Shown: piece after piece, positions 1 to 8,102 of the stretch
Layout of the letters: every line of letters starts with the position of its first letter
How positions within the stretch are numbered: position 1 is the stretch's first letter
Translations under genes and position numbers: made by a program
Assembly (NCBI GenBank): GCA_015067005.1
Contig: SVNH01000019.1
Coordinates: 1-60,385 of the forward strand
Reading direction: 5' to 3'
Source: Ruminococcus flavefaciens
GTDB lineage: Bacteria; Bacillota; Clostridia; Oscillospirales; Ruminococcaceae
Length of the DNA stretch: 60,385 bases
Notes under the pieces: model-generated
The model's database searches: none
What the model saw: the letters and a program-made list of their open reading frames with translations, nothing else
Told to the model about the DNA's origin: nothing

Positions 1-43
1 TCAGGCGTGGCTTGTATTCTAAGCCCCTATGGGGCGTTTACGG

Positions 44-67
44 AAAAACCCCCGGCTCTGCCGGGGG
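44..67 (-). terminator. Rho-independent terminator of the pectate lyase gene
   Basis: Read on the minus strand, a perfect seven-base-pair GC stem (49-55 with 61-67, loop of five) is followed by five T (44-48). It sits a few bases after the stop codon at 72-74. A second small hairpin, GCCCC-TAT-GGGGC, lies at 23-35 without a T tract. Confidence 0.9.
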
Positions 68-71
68 ATGT

Positions 72-2597
72 TTATTTGAATATAAGTCGCTTCAGGAGGA
101 TAAGGTCATAGCCGTTTACTTTACCGTTTGAATTCATATCGGCATTTCTGAACGCTTGTCCTTCAAGCGGCGTTTTTCCGTTGAGATGATTGATAAGAGC
201 AACAGCGTCTGCGATCGTGATTTCGTTATCATTGTTGAGGTCGCCGGTGAGCGGCTCATTTTCGTTTGGTACAGCAAAAACGGTATAATTCACGCACATA
301 TACGTCTGACCGTTGCTGCCGAGGGTGATCTTTTCGCCTTTTTTCACCGACCTCTGATAAAGTCCGAACACAAGATCATCACCTGCATTGACGCAGCTTC
401 TTATCTTGGTATAATCGCTCAGCCACTCCGGTTCTTTTTCAACACGGCTGTCGAGACCGATATAGAGCGTCATGTCCTTACCGGCTGTAAATGTCGCAAC
501 ATCTCCGGAGGTACCCTTGGCATTGCAGGCTGTTTGCAGTATCTCGCCTTTTTCAAGAGCGGAAGGCTGCTGAGTTATAGCGAAATCCCTGTCGCCGAAT
601 ATCTTAGAGCCTATACCGGTGTTCTTGACAATAGCCCATGTCATCGGGTAAGCCTGATCGGTGACCTCGACATTTTTGAAGAGTTCACCGCTGAGCGGTA
701 TAGCGTCCTCGGCGAACACGAAGCTGTCGGCATTTAGGAGATAGCCTTCGCCGCCGGTGAATTTCAGATAGAGGTTCTGAACGCCCTTTATCTGCGGAAT
801 ATTGAACCCGATCTCCTGATAGTCCGAGAAGCCCTCGGTACCCTTGAAGCTGAGGGTAGTTACCGGTGTTCCGGTCATGCTGCCTGTGTAGACCTCGATA
901 TTTGCCGGATTACCGGACAGACGCGCTTTCACAGACTTTGCGCCGTTTCCGAAATCGACGCGCTTATACATTACCCAGTCGCCGTTTTCGATGTAGCCGA
1001 TGTTCTGACCGCCGCCGGAGGTGTCCTCAGTCTGGATGCCTTCCTGATCGGAATAGCTTTCAGCCTCAATAGTCTCAAAAGCTGAGACCGGCGGAGTCTG
1101 CTGGAAGCTTCCTGTTGGTGAGGTCTTGACAACGCCTTCCGGGAACGAACCGGCTGTGAGATCGTTGATATAGTATTCGATATTGGTGTAGCCCTGATCG
1201 CAGTAATCGCCGTTATAATCGTTCGGATCGGATGGATCAAGACCGCGTTCGAGTTCCCAGTTGTCATCCATACCATCATTATCTGCATCGTTTATGGTCT
1301 TGGTATTGACTGCGGCAGGGTAGGAGTAGGTAACTCCGCACTTTATGTTATACTTGTTAAGGTCGCTGACAGAACTGTTATAAGCGGCAGTACCCGAGCA
1401 TGAGCCTGTACCGCTTTTGGTTTCGTAAGCACATTGCTGGTCGATAGCGGTGCGCTTATCCGGTGCGATACCGTTTCCGGCATAGTTGATAACATTATTG
1501 TAGGAAGCGGCTGCACTTTCACAGGTCGATGCAGTTGATACATTCTCGCCGTTGTTGTCGATAGTGAAAGGCGAGGCGGTATAGAGATTGTCTTTGGTTA
1601 TGCCGATGCCGTCTTTGACGGTGATGCCGTTCCAGTTATTGTAGGTTATGCCGTTCATCGAGCCGTCTTTATTTATCATCTGATTGCCGGAGCAGTATAT
1701 CTTGAAATTTTCCGGCTTGGTAGTGCTGTCAACATTCACCCAGTTGTAGCCGGAAGTAGTTGAATTGCCGGCTTTGAGCGTATTATTGACGTAATTGAGG
1801 TGCCCGATAGTACCGTAAGCGGTCTGATAGCCCCAGTCGTAGATGATATTGTTGGTGAAGTCAACAACGCCTGTTCCCGGGATCTTTCCGCGGAAGTTGC
1901 GTGAAACGTTGTGAATGATGAGGTTGTGGTCATAGGTGAGACTGCTGTTGCCCATCATGATTGCAAAGCCGTGTATGCCTTTATCGTGACCGCCCCATGA
2001 ATTCGCAGGACCTATGACTGAATACTGAACGGTATAGTTGGAGTTATAGGAATAGAGTCCCCATTGCTCGTCCGAAGCCCAGCCGAGAGAGCAGTGATCA
2101 ACGATGGAATTTGAGCCCTTTGAGCCGCCCCATGCATCGTTTCCGGACGAGGTTGCCTTATAAGGTCCGGGACGTGAGCTGATATAACGGCAGATGATGT
2201 TATCTCCGCCGAAAGCCATTTTGTAGTTCTTGAGGGTTATTCCGGCGCCGCCCGGAGCGGTCTGACCGGCGATAGTGACATTTCCGGCGCATGAAACAGC
2301 GCTCTCAAGTTCGATAGTACCGCTGACATCAAAAACTACGATACGGTGCGATTTGCTGACAGCATCGCGGAAAGAGCCTTCACCGCTGTCGTTAAGGTTA
2401 GTAACGTGGTAGACCTCGCCGCCTCTTCCACCGGTAGAGTATTTACCTCCGCCGACAGCGCCCGGAAAAGCAAGGACTCTTGAAGCAGCAGCGTCTGCCT
2501 GTTGAGAAGTATTATCCGGAATGATACCGGATGAGCAGCTTATAGCAGTCATAAGACCGACTATAAACGCAGATAGTTTTTTTGTTTTACCGATCAT
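72..2597 (-). CDS. Dockerin-bearing secreted pectate lyase (PL1) with CBM6
   Basis: Cleaves pectate by beta-elimination outside the cell, probably as a cellulosome subunit. I start it at 2597 (841 aa) because AGGAGGA lies five bases upstream; an upstream ATG at 2636 has no such site. Order: signal peptide to about residue 35; PL1 beta-helix about 38-440 (starts LAFPGAVGGGKYSTGGRGGE, then many short beta-helix coils with NN ladders); a DNDGMDD calcium-type linker about 450; CBM6 about 520-640 (IEAESYSDQEG to YLLNADSF); an uncharacterised module about 645-770 (KIFGDRDF, YIGLDSRV, EWL); dockerin about 785-840 with two calcium loops (GDLNNDNEITIAD, ADMNSNGKVNGYD). It is monocistronic with its own promoter and terminator. 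PL1 assignment is from motif memory; exact substrate is unknown. Confidence 0.85.
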   Translation of the reverse strand: MIGKTKKLSAFIVGLMTAISCSSGIIPDNTSQQADAAASRVLAFPGAVGGGKYSTGGRGGEVYHVTNLNDSGEGSFRDAVSKSHRIVVFDVSGTIELESAVSCAGNVTIAGQTAPGGAGITLKNYKMAFGGDNIICRYISSRPGPYKATSSGNDAWGGSKGSNSIVDHCSLGWASDEQWGLYSYNSNYTVQYSVIGPANSWGGHDKGIHGFAIMMGNSSLTYDHNLIIHNVSRNFRGKIPGTGVVDFTNNIIYDWGYQTAYGTIGHLNYVNNTLKAGNSTTSGYNWVNVDSTTKPENFKIYCSGNQMINKDGSMNGITYNNWNGITVKDGIGITKDNLYTASPFTIDNNGENVSTASTCESAAASYNNVINYAGNGIAPDKRTAIDQQCAYETKSGTGSCSGTAAYNSSVSDLNKYNIKCGVTYSYPAAVNTKTINDADNDGMDDNWELERGLDPSDPNDYNGDYCDQGYTNIEYYINDLTAGSFPEGVVKTSPTGSFQQTPPVSAFETIEAESYSDQEGIQTEDTSGGGQNIGYIENGDWVMYKRVDFGNGAKSVKARLSGNPANIEVYTGSMTGTPVTTLSFKGTEGFSDYQEIGFNIPQIKGVQNLYLKFTGGEGYLLNADSFVFAEDAIPLSGELFKNVEVTDQAYPMTWAIVKNTGIGSKIFGDRDFAITQQPSALEKGEILQTACNAKGTSGDVATFTAGKDMTLYIGLDSRVEKEPEWLSDYTKIRSCVNAGDDLVFGLYQRSVKKGEKITLGSNGQTYMCVNYTVFAVPNENEPLTGDLNNDNEITIADAVALINHLNGKTPLEGQAFRNADMNSNGKVNGYDLILLKRLIFK

Positions 2598-2653
2598 AAT
2601 ATCCTCCTGAAGCGTATCATGAATACGCCGACGCAAAACGTTGATTTTATAAT

Positions 2654-2682
2654 ATTATACACTGTTTTTGGTTTGATTGCAA
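2654..2682 (-). promoter_or_regulatory. Probable sigma-A promoter of the pectate lyase gene
   Basis: Minus strand TTGCAA (2677-2682), 17-base spacer, TATAAT (2654-2659). The predicted start is about 50 bases before the ATG. Confidence 0.6.
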
Positions 2683-2789
2683 TGAATAATAATACTTTTT
2701 CAAAGAAATTTTAGTACATTTTTCAGCAGAATAGTTCAGTGAGATGTGTACTATCACATTCTGGATGCTATGAAGAAGATTTTGTTATA

Positions 2790-2815
2790 CAAAAACAGCA
2801 CCCGAAGGTGCTGTT
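2790..2815 (-). terminator. Terminator of the ABC/DUF4340 operon
   Basis: Perfect nine-base-pair stem AACAGCACC/GGTGCTGTT with loop CGAA, followed on the minus strand by TTTTTG. It lies just after the stop at 2824. Confidence 0.88.
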
Positions 2816-2823
2816 CAAGTCAA

Positions 2824-4212
2824 TTATTCGATACCGGCTGCAACTTTGAATTCATCAAAGAAATACGGAACGGAGTTTTTGCCGTTTAAGGTACTCTTTC
2901 CGGTAACAGCCTTTGAATATTTGCCGTTTATGAAGACGTAGTAGAGATCATTTCCGGCATCTGTGAGCTGATAAGTCACATCCCCGCCCTCTGTCTGGTG
3001 GAGTACAGCTGTAAGCAGCGGATCCTTGAGTTCCGGTTCAGCATATATATCAACATCAGCGATCTTGACATTGGTAAGTGCATCGACGAAATTCTTGATA
3101 GCGCTCTTGCAGTTAGTGAGGTCGATACTCTGTCCGTTGACATTCAGATTGTTTTCATCAGTATTTATCACGATGTTTGTCTCAACGCCATTGAAGGTGT
3201 AATCGAGCGACGAAATCTTATTGATAGAAGAGATCTCCATTATATCAGAAATGTAATTCTTAGGAGTATTAGTGATAAATGAAATGTCATTAGTGAAGAG
3301 CAGCATAACAACATCGTCTTCTTCGTTGTAAATGCAGGAATACTGGTTATTTGGATCGTATTTGGTATTAACTCGGAGATTACGTTCTGTGCCGTCGAAG
3401 CTTTTGATAACGGCTGTGTATTCCGGTTTATCGAGACCGTATTTTGAGAGATCCTTCGGGTATTCTTCGAGCATATTTGAAATATCAGCTACAAGACGAG
3501 TCATGGTAGTTTTTTCGGAAGTAACAAGCGTCGGATCGAGCGGGAGAGAAGAGTATTCTTCCGGCAGAGACCACGTTGAGCTCTCTTTATCGTATGTCAG
3601 GCTGTACACTTCTTTTCCGTCTTTTTTGACAGAGAATCCGGCAATATCACTGTCAGTGTAGGGGATAAGGTGCTTTGAACGCATCATCAGGTGGTTGGTC
3701 TGGAATACGCTGCCATAGAGGGCTTCGATCATATAGACCTTATCTCTGTCATCAAGCGAGATGTAATAGTAATCACCGGTCGGGCTAAGAGTAGTGCCGG
3801 CATTGAGTGAATAGGAATTATCATCCGAGAAAAGCGTTATGACATTAGGCTTATCGAGTCCGTAAGACGCGAGTTTATCCTCATCCATATCATAGCTGGT
3901 CACAGCCTTGAGGGATGAAACGTAAGTGCAGATTATAGTGAAGTAATCCTGATCGACGATGAAATCGGCACCCTCTGTCAGCTTCCACTTGGAATTTTCA
4001 TCAAGTTCAGCGACATATTTGCTGCCGTCTGCAAGATCAAATTCGATTTTGTTTATGTCATGGCTGTCGAAATCAAAGAGTATCTTGTCATTCTTTTTTG
4101 CTTCGGCAGCTTTATCGTCTTCGTTCTTTTTATTCTTTGCGTAGAGGAATGCGCCGATCGAGCCGCCGGCGGCTAAAAGAAGCACGATAAGGGCGATAAT
4201 AATTTTCTTCAT
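2824..4212 (-). CDS. DUF4340 membrane-anchored protein of an ABC export locus
   Basis: 462 aa. N-terminal membrane anchor (KKIIIALIVLLLAAGG), a short charged K/E/D-rich stretch, then repeated beta-rich DUF4340 units outside the membrane (for example LASYGLDKP near 100 and LSKYGLDKP near 250, which are clear internal repeats). The domain normally accompanies GldG-type ABC accessory proteins; its molecular role is not established. The start at 4212 overlaps the upstream stop as TAATG, with AGGAGA nine bases before it; a longer reading from 4236 would lack a ribosome site. Last gene of a four-gene operon, so it is probably made in proportion to the transporter. Assignment to DUF4340 is by sequence pattern. 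Confidence 0.8.
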   Translation of the reverse strand: MKKIIIALIVLLLAAGGSIGAFLYAKNKKNEDDKAAEAKKNDKILFDFDSHDINKIEFDLADGSKYVAELDENSKWKLTEGADFIVDQDYFTIICTYVSSLKAVTSYDMDEDKLASYGLDKPNVITLFSDDNSYSLNAGTTLSPTGDYYYISLDDRDKVYMIEALYGSVFQTNHLMMRSKHLIPYTDSDIAGFSVKKDGKEVYSLTYDKESSTWSLPEEYSSLPLDPTLVTSEKTTMTRLVADISNMLEEYPKDLSKYGLDKPEYTAVIKSFDGTERNLRVNTKYDPNNQYSCIYNEEDDVVMLLFTNDISFITNTPKNYISDIMEISSINKISSLDYTFNGVETNIVINTDENNLNVNGQSIDLTNCKSAIKNFVDALTNVKIADVDIYAEPELKDPLLTAVLHQTEGGDVTYQLTDAGNDLYYVFINGKYSKAVTGKSTLNGKNSVPYFFDEFKVAAGIE

Positions 4213-5717
4213 TATGCGTGTCTCCTTTTGATCCATACGAGGATACCGAATATAAGTATTGCAACAGGGAGGATAGCTGTAAGAGCCATAACGTGCTTAG
4301 CTTCCTTTTCGTCCTTGAATTCCATATAGTCATAAGCAGTAGCCTTGTTGCCGATACCCATCTCAATATCGTTATCATAGAGCCATGTATTTGAGAAGAG
4401 TGTGAGTGTTGTTGAAGCGACCGGCTGTGAAGGGAGATAATCAGGATTGATTATGTCGTTTGAACCGAGAACGAAGAGCTTTGCGCCGGATACCTTATTA
4501 TAGGAATAGAAGCCGTAGTCAAGGCGCAGACCTTCGAGTTCGGTCTCAACGAACTCAGCGGTAGTTTCATCGCCGCCCATAGGAGTACACTTCGTTGTAG
4601 ACTTGCTGTTTGCATCAGGGATATTGGTCATGAGCGAGCCGACTTCGATCTTTTCTGAATCATACTGATCTTCCGGAAGCTGAGCAAAGCTTCTTGTGTT
4701 GAAGATACCTGCAATGCTTCTGCCGGAGTTTATAACAGTATTGATGTCGGTAGTAAGATCCTGAGTCTGGCTGTCTGAGTCAAATTCAGGGAATGAAACG
4801 CGCATATAATTAGGATTCTGAGTATCTGAGTGGTCGGAAAGCTGGTTTGAAGGATTGGTCTCACTTACGATGTCATAATCCATTTCAATACCGTAGGTCT
4901 TGAGTATCTTTTCGATATTTCTGAAACGTCCGGGAGTTTCGCTCGGTCCGAGAAGCATCGACATAGAACCGCCGTTATCAAGGAAAGCGGAGATGATGTC
5001 GTATTCCTTATCGGTAATGTCCTTCTGAGGTCCGACGAGGTAGAGAGCAGCAACATTTCCGGGGATACTGCCTGTTTCGTTGAGATCGAGCTCCTTGAAA
5101 TCGTAGTTGTCTGATTTAACGGAGTTCGCATAGCCTATGTAAGCCTCATCGAGCTTCTTTTCGCCGTGACCTGTGAGGTAGTACATGGTTTTGAGTGAGC
5201 CGGAGGTACAAGCCATGATAGCACTTGCAATGAGTTCCTCGCCTGCGTATTCAACACGGGTACCTTCAGCATCGGCACTCTGGTAGATCTTTGAGTGAGC
5301 TACTCTTTTTGTGATTTCTCCGCATTTTACGAAAACGTCACCGCGCTCAACGCCTAAGGTTCCGGATGTATCAAGAGCCTTAGCACGTTCCGGCTCTTCA
5401 TCAGGCTCAAAGCATTCGAGAGTGATGTTGCTGCGCTTATCGAGCTCATCGAGAGTATGATAAAGTGCGAGGTAATCGGGATTGTCCTTAACTGTTTTGA
5501 GGCTGTCGAGCATAAAGTAAACTTCGATCTCCTTATCGGAGTTTTCGTCAAGAAGCTCGACTGTTTTTTCATTAAGCGTATACTGCTTTGCAGGTGTCAT
5601 ATCATAGACCTTATCGTAGTAGTTGACTATGAGGTTGACAGGAACAAATATAACGAGCACCAGCAGTGAGATCACTAAAGCGACTATGCCGGAAAGATTG
5701 AATTTCTTTTTCTTCAT
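4212..5717 (-). CDS. GldG-like ABC transporter auxiliary protein
   Basis: 501 aa. One N-terminal membrane segment (about residues 9-31, ALVISLLVLVIFVPVNLIV), an extracytoplasmic region beginning YDMTPAKQYTLNEKT, and a C-terminal membrane segment (about 477-495) ending WIKRRHA. This layout and the opening motif are those of the ABC_transp_aux/GldG family, which partners GldF permeases. The middle includes YLTGHGEKK and LGPSE, typical of the family's sugar-isomerase-like fold. In Bacteroidetes GldG serves gliding; in Firmicutes the cargo is unknown. It lies six bases after the permease gene and overlaps the DUF4340 gene by one base, so the three are almost certainly co-transcribed. Confidence 0.82.
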   Translation of the reverse strand: MKKKKFNLSGIVALVISLLVLVIFVPVNLIVNYYDKVYDMTPAKQYTLNEKTVELLDENSDKEIEVYFMLDSLKTVKDNPDYLALYHTLDELDKRSNITLECFEPDEEPERAKALDTSGTLGVERGDVFVKCGEITKRVAHSKIYQSADAEGTRVEYAGEELIASAIMACTSGSLKTMYYLTGHGEKKLDEAYIGYANSVKSDNYDFKELDLNETGSIPGNVAALYLVGPQKDITDKEYDIISAFLDNGGSMSMLLGPSETPGRFRNIEKILKTYGIEMDYDIVSETNPSNQLSDHSDTQNPNYMRVSFPEFDSDSQTQDLTTDINTVINSGRSIAGIFNTRSFAQLPEDQYDSEKIEVGSLMTNIPDANSKSTTKCTPMGGDETTAEFVETELEGLRLDYGFYSYNKVSGAKLFVLGSNDIINPDYLPSQPVASTTLTLFSNTWLYDNDIEMGIGNKATAYDYMEFKDEKEAKHVMALTAILPVAILIFGILVWIKRRHA

Positions 5718-5723
5718 CAGAAA

Positions 5724-6455
5724 TTACCCCCTGTTCCAACGTCTTTTCTCGATGGAAATGTAGGTCCATGAGAGAAGCACCAAGATAGCTGAGCCGAAGA
5801 ATACGAGGTCGGAAAGTCTGATGAATCCGGCTGAGAAATAAGCGAATCTTGGCTGTGCAGCGAATGCGAAGAGTACATTCTGGAGTTTGGGATACTGTGA
5901 AATGAATCCTGAATTTGAGAAATCATCAAGGAACAGGAAGATGAACATGATAAGTTCTCCGATGATAGCCGCAAGAATGGAGTTCTCAGTAAATGATGAG
6001 ATGAGCATTCCGAGGCATATGAACATCGTACCCCAGCAGAAGAAGCCGATGTAAGCGCAGATAAGCTGGCTGTAAACGACACCGCCGTAGTTTGCAGTGA
6101 TGATCGGGAAGATAGCTGTTCCTGCGATCATGAAAAGGAAAACAGTGATGTTTGCGAAGAACTTGCCGAGAACTATTTTGAGTACGCTCACGGGAGAGGT
6201 CATAAGCAGGACTTCTGTGCCGAATTTACGTTCATCAGCAAAGGTACGCATAGTAATTATCGGAATGAGGAATATGAAGTAGATGATAACGTTGTAGAAA
6301 ACTTCCGTATATGAGAAGTAAGCGAAATGGTTTGTGAGATTAGCGATCTTTCCGCTGAGCATATATGTAAAGAGCAGCAGGAAAAGTGTTGTTACCGCAT
6401 AGGCGAATGGGGTATAGAAGAAAGACTGGAGTTCCTTCTTATAAATTGAAAACAT
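5724..6455 (-). CDS. ABC-2 type transporter permease (GldF-like)
   Basis: 243 aa, six predicted hydrophobic segments and no soluble domain, beginning MFSIYKKELQSFFYTPFAY, the characteristic start of GldF/NosY-like ABC-2 permeases. A cytoplasmic loop reads MRTFADERKFGTEVLLMTSP, which is the conserved coupling region of this group. The gene begins two bases after the ATPase stop and ends six bases before the GldG-like gene. It would form the membrane channel used by the ATPase at 6458-7495. Substrate cannot be read from the sequence. Confidence 0.88.
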   Translation of the reverse strand: MFSIYKKELQSFFYTPFAYAVTTLFLLLFTYMLSGKIANLTNHFAYFSYTEVFYNVIIYFIFLIPIITMRTFADERKFGTEVLLMTSPVSVLKIVLGKFFANITVFLFMIAGTAIFPIITANYGGVVYSQLICAYIGFFCWGTMFICLGMLISSFTENSILAAIIGELIMFIFLFLDDFSNSGFISQYPKLQNVLFAFAAQPRFAYFSAGFIRLSDLVFFGSAILVLLSWTYISIEKRRWNRG

Positions 6456-6457
6456 GA

Positions 6458-7495
6458 TCAGTTTTCCTCCTTTTCTTCTGGGTTTTCCGGTTCAGCGGAA
6501 GCTTTGCTGTCCTCAGCGGACATCTGCTCAAGAAGCTCCTTGAGGCTTGTCTTCTGAACGGGACGGTTGATGAGTTCGATGAATACACTTTCGAGATTCG
6601 GCTTATCAGTGAAGATCTCGAGTATAGTGATATTGTTCTTGATAAGCTCTGTCATGACGCTGTTGCGGATGGTATCTGCATCGCCGTCGAGCTGAACAGT
6701 GAATGAGTGGATGTCGTTGCCCTCATCTGTAATATCGAGGAGTTCGCTGACACCTTCAGTGAGTTCGATGATCGAAGCAGCAGTGCTCTTGCTGCCCTTA
6801 GTCTTGATATGGAGTACAAGACCTGAACTGAATGTACTTTCGAGGTTTTCAATAGTGTCGATAGCACGGATGTCACCTTTGTTAATGATTACAACTCGGT
6901 CACAAACCTCGCTTACCTCACTCAGGATATGTGAACTGAAAATAACCGAATGATCCTTCTTGAGATCGCGGATTATCTTTCTTACCTCAATTACCTGATT
7001 AGGATCGAGACCAACGGTAGGCTCATCAAGGATAAGGAACTTAGGATTGCCGAGCAGAGCCTGAGCAAAGCCTACACGCTGCTTGTAACCTTTTGAGAGA
7101 TTGCGGATGAGCTTTCCTTTTACGTCTTTGATCTTCAGGAGATCCATAACGCGCTCGATCTCATCGGACTTCTTACCGAAAGGTATGTTTTTCAGACCTG
7201 CACAGAAAGAAAGGTATTCTTTGACCTTCATATCAGGATACAGCGGCGGGATCTCCGGCAGATAGCCGATGTCTCTCTTAGCTTTCACCGGATTCTGGGA
7301 AATGTCTATGCCGTTGATAGTGACCTTTCCGGCGGACATAGGCAGATAGCCAGTGATCATGTTCATGGTCGTGGACTTTCCGGCGCCGTTAGGACCGAGA
7401 AATCCGAGTACCTCATTATCATTTATTGTAAAGCTGATGTCGTTTACAGCGCGATTCTTACCGTAGTATTTAGTAAGATTTTCAATAGTAATCAT
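6458..7495 (-). CDS. ABC transporter ATP-binding protein (GldA-like)
   Basis: 345 aa. All ATPase motifs are intact: Walker A GPNGAGKST (about 35-43), Q-loop GYLPEIPPLYP, signature LSKGYKQR, Walker B FLILDEPTVGLDP and H-loop FSSH. After the nucleotide-binding domain is a roughly 100-residue C-terminal domain of the kind seen in ABC-2 drug/gliding-type ATPases, ending in an acidic tail rich in E/P/S. First gene of the operon, start ATG with AAGGAG seven bases upstream. It would energise the permease encoded next. The region upstream (7496-7560) has AT-rich hexamers but no promoter I can pick with confidence. Confidence 0.9.
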   Translation of the reverse strand: MITIENLTKYYGKNRAVNDISFTINDNEVLGFLGPNGAGKSTTMNMITGYLPMSAGKVTINGIDISQNPVKAKRDIGYLPEIPPLYPDMKVKEYLSFCAGLKNIPFGKKSDEIERVMDLLKIKDVKGKLIRNLSKGYKQRVGFAQALLGNPKFLILDEPTVGLDPNQVIEVRKIIRDLKKDHSVIFSSHILSEVSEVCDRVVIINKGDIRAIDTIENLESTFSSGLVLHIKTKGSKSTAASIIELTEGVSELLDITDEGNDIHSFTVQLDGDADTIRNSVMTELIKNNITILEIFTDKPNLESVFIELINRPVQKTSLKELLEQMSAEDSKASAEPENPEEKEEN

Positions 7496-7914
7496 GAGTA
7501 ACTCCTTTCATATTATAATAGTATAAAACTAAATTAGCCGAGATTTTGCAAATGTATCAAGCAAAAAATCATATGCGAAAAAACATACTATTTCATTATC
7601 TCAGAATATTGTGTACACGATATGAACAAAGTGTGAACAAAATGTTAAATCACAAAAACTGGAATTTGAGTTTTGAAATACAAAAACGTATCCCTGCTAA
7701 ATATTATCGTCTGTATGTGTGGATTTTGTGAAAGATAGTTGTACGAGGGATGAATCTTGAACAATAGTATAAAAAGATAATATCAATTCACAAAATATTA
7801 AAATATAAAAATAAGCGTGATAAAGTGCAATGGACAATGTGTACAAAAATGGAAATGCTTATGTGTGCATTGCACCGAAATTTAATCGGGGTGATATGAA
7901 AAGTTCATAAACTG
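7496..7914. other. AT-rich intergenic region without a gene
   Basis: About 420 bases between the divergent ABC operon and GH48. An open frame for 60 residues at 7546-7731 has no ribosome site, no recognisable domain and biased, lysine/asparagine-rich content expected from AT-rich DNA. Several TTTAAT/ATAATA stretches could host regulator or promoter sites, but I see no clear repeat or operator. Confidence 0.5.
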
Positions 7915-7943
7915 TTGACATAGCCCTAAATGTGGAATATAAT
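7915..7943 (+). promoter_or_regulatory. Consensus sigma-A promoter of GH48
   Basis: Perfect TTGACA (7915-7920), 17-base spacer, perfect TATAAT (7938-7943). This is the strongest possible vegetative promoter and predicts a 5' leader of about 150 bases. Confidence 0.85.
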
Positions 7944-7967
7944 TATTTATGAAAATAGTTTGAGAAT

Positions 7968-8037
7968 TGTGTGATGTCTTCGTGAGATACACACAGGTAC
8001 GAAGTATTTTCGTATGCTTATCCGCCCGTAAAGGCGG
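7968..8037 (+). promoter_or_regulatory. Structured 5' leader of GH48 mRNA: three consecutive hairpins
   Basis: Hairpin 1: TGTGTG-a-TGTC (7968-7978) with GATACACACA (7986-7995). Hairpin 2: TACGAA (7998-8003) with TTCGTA (8009-8014). Hairpin 3: CCGCC (8022-8026) with GGCGG (8033-8037). All lie downstream of the predicted start and upstream of the GAGAGGGG ribosome site. None has a T tract, so they are not terminators; they may stabilise the transcript or bind a regulator. No known riboswitch class was recognised. Confidence 0.45.
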
Positions 8038-8102
8038 TGAGATAATTATTCATTTTCAAACCACTTAAAAACCAAAATCTATTATGAGAGGGGTAAAAAC
8101 AA

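Noticed and set aside
1..43. Small GCCCC/GGGGC hairpin at 23-35 as a second terminator
   Set aside because: The stem is short and no T tract follows on either strand.
156..737. Plus-strand 193-codon frame inside the pectate lyase gene
   Set aside because: It is the complement of a well-supported lyase/dockerin coding region, with no ribosome site.
7546..7731. Open frame of 61 codons upstream of GH48
   Set aside because: No ribosome site, no promoter, AT-driven composition and no domain; it lies in a regulatory intergenic region.
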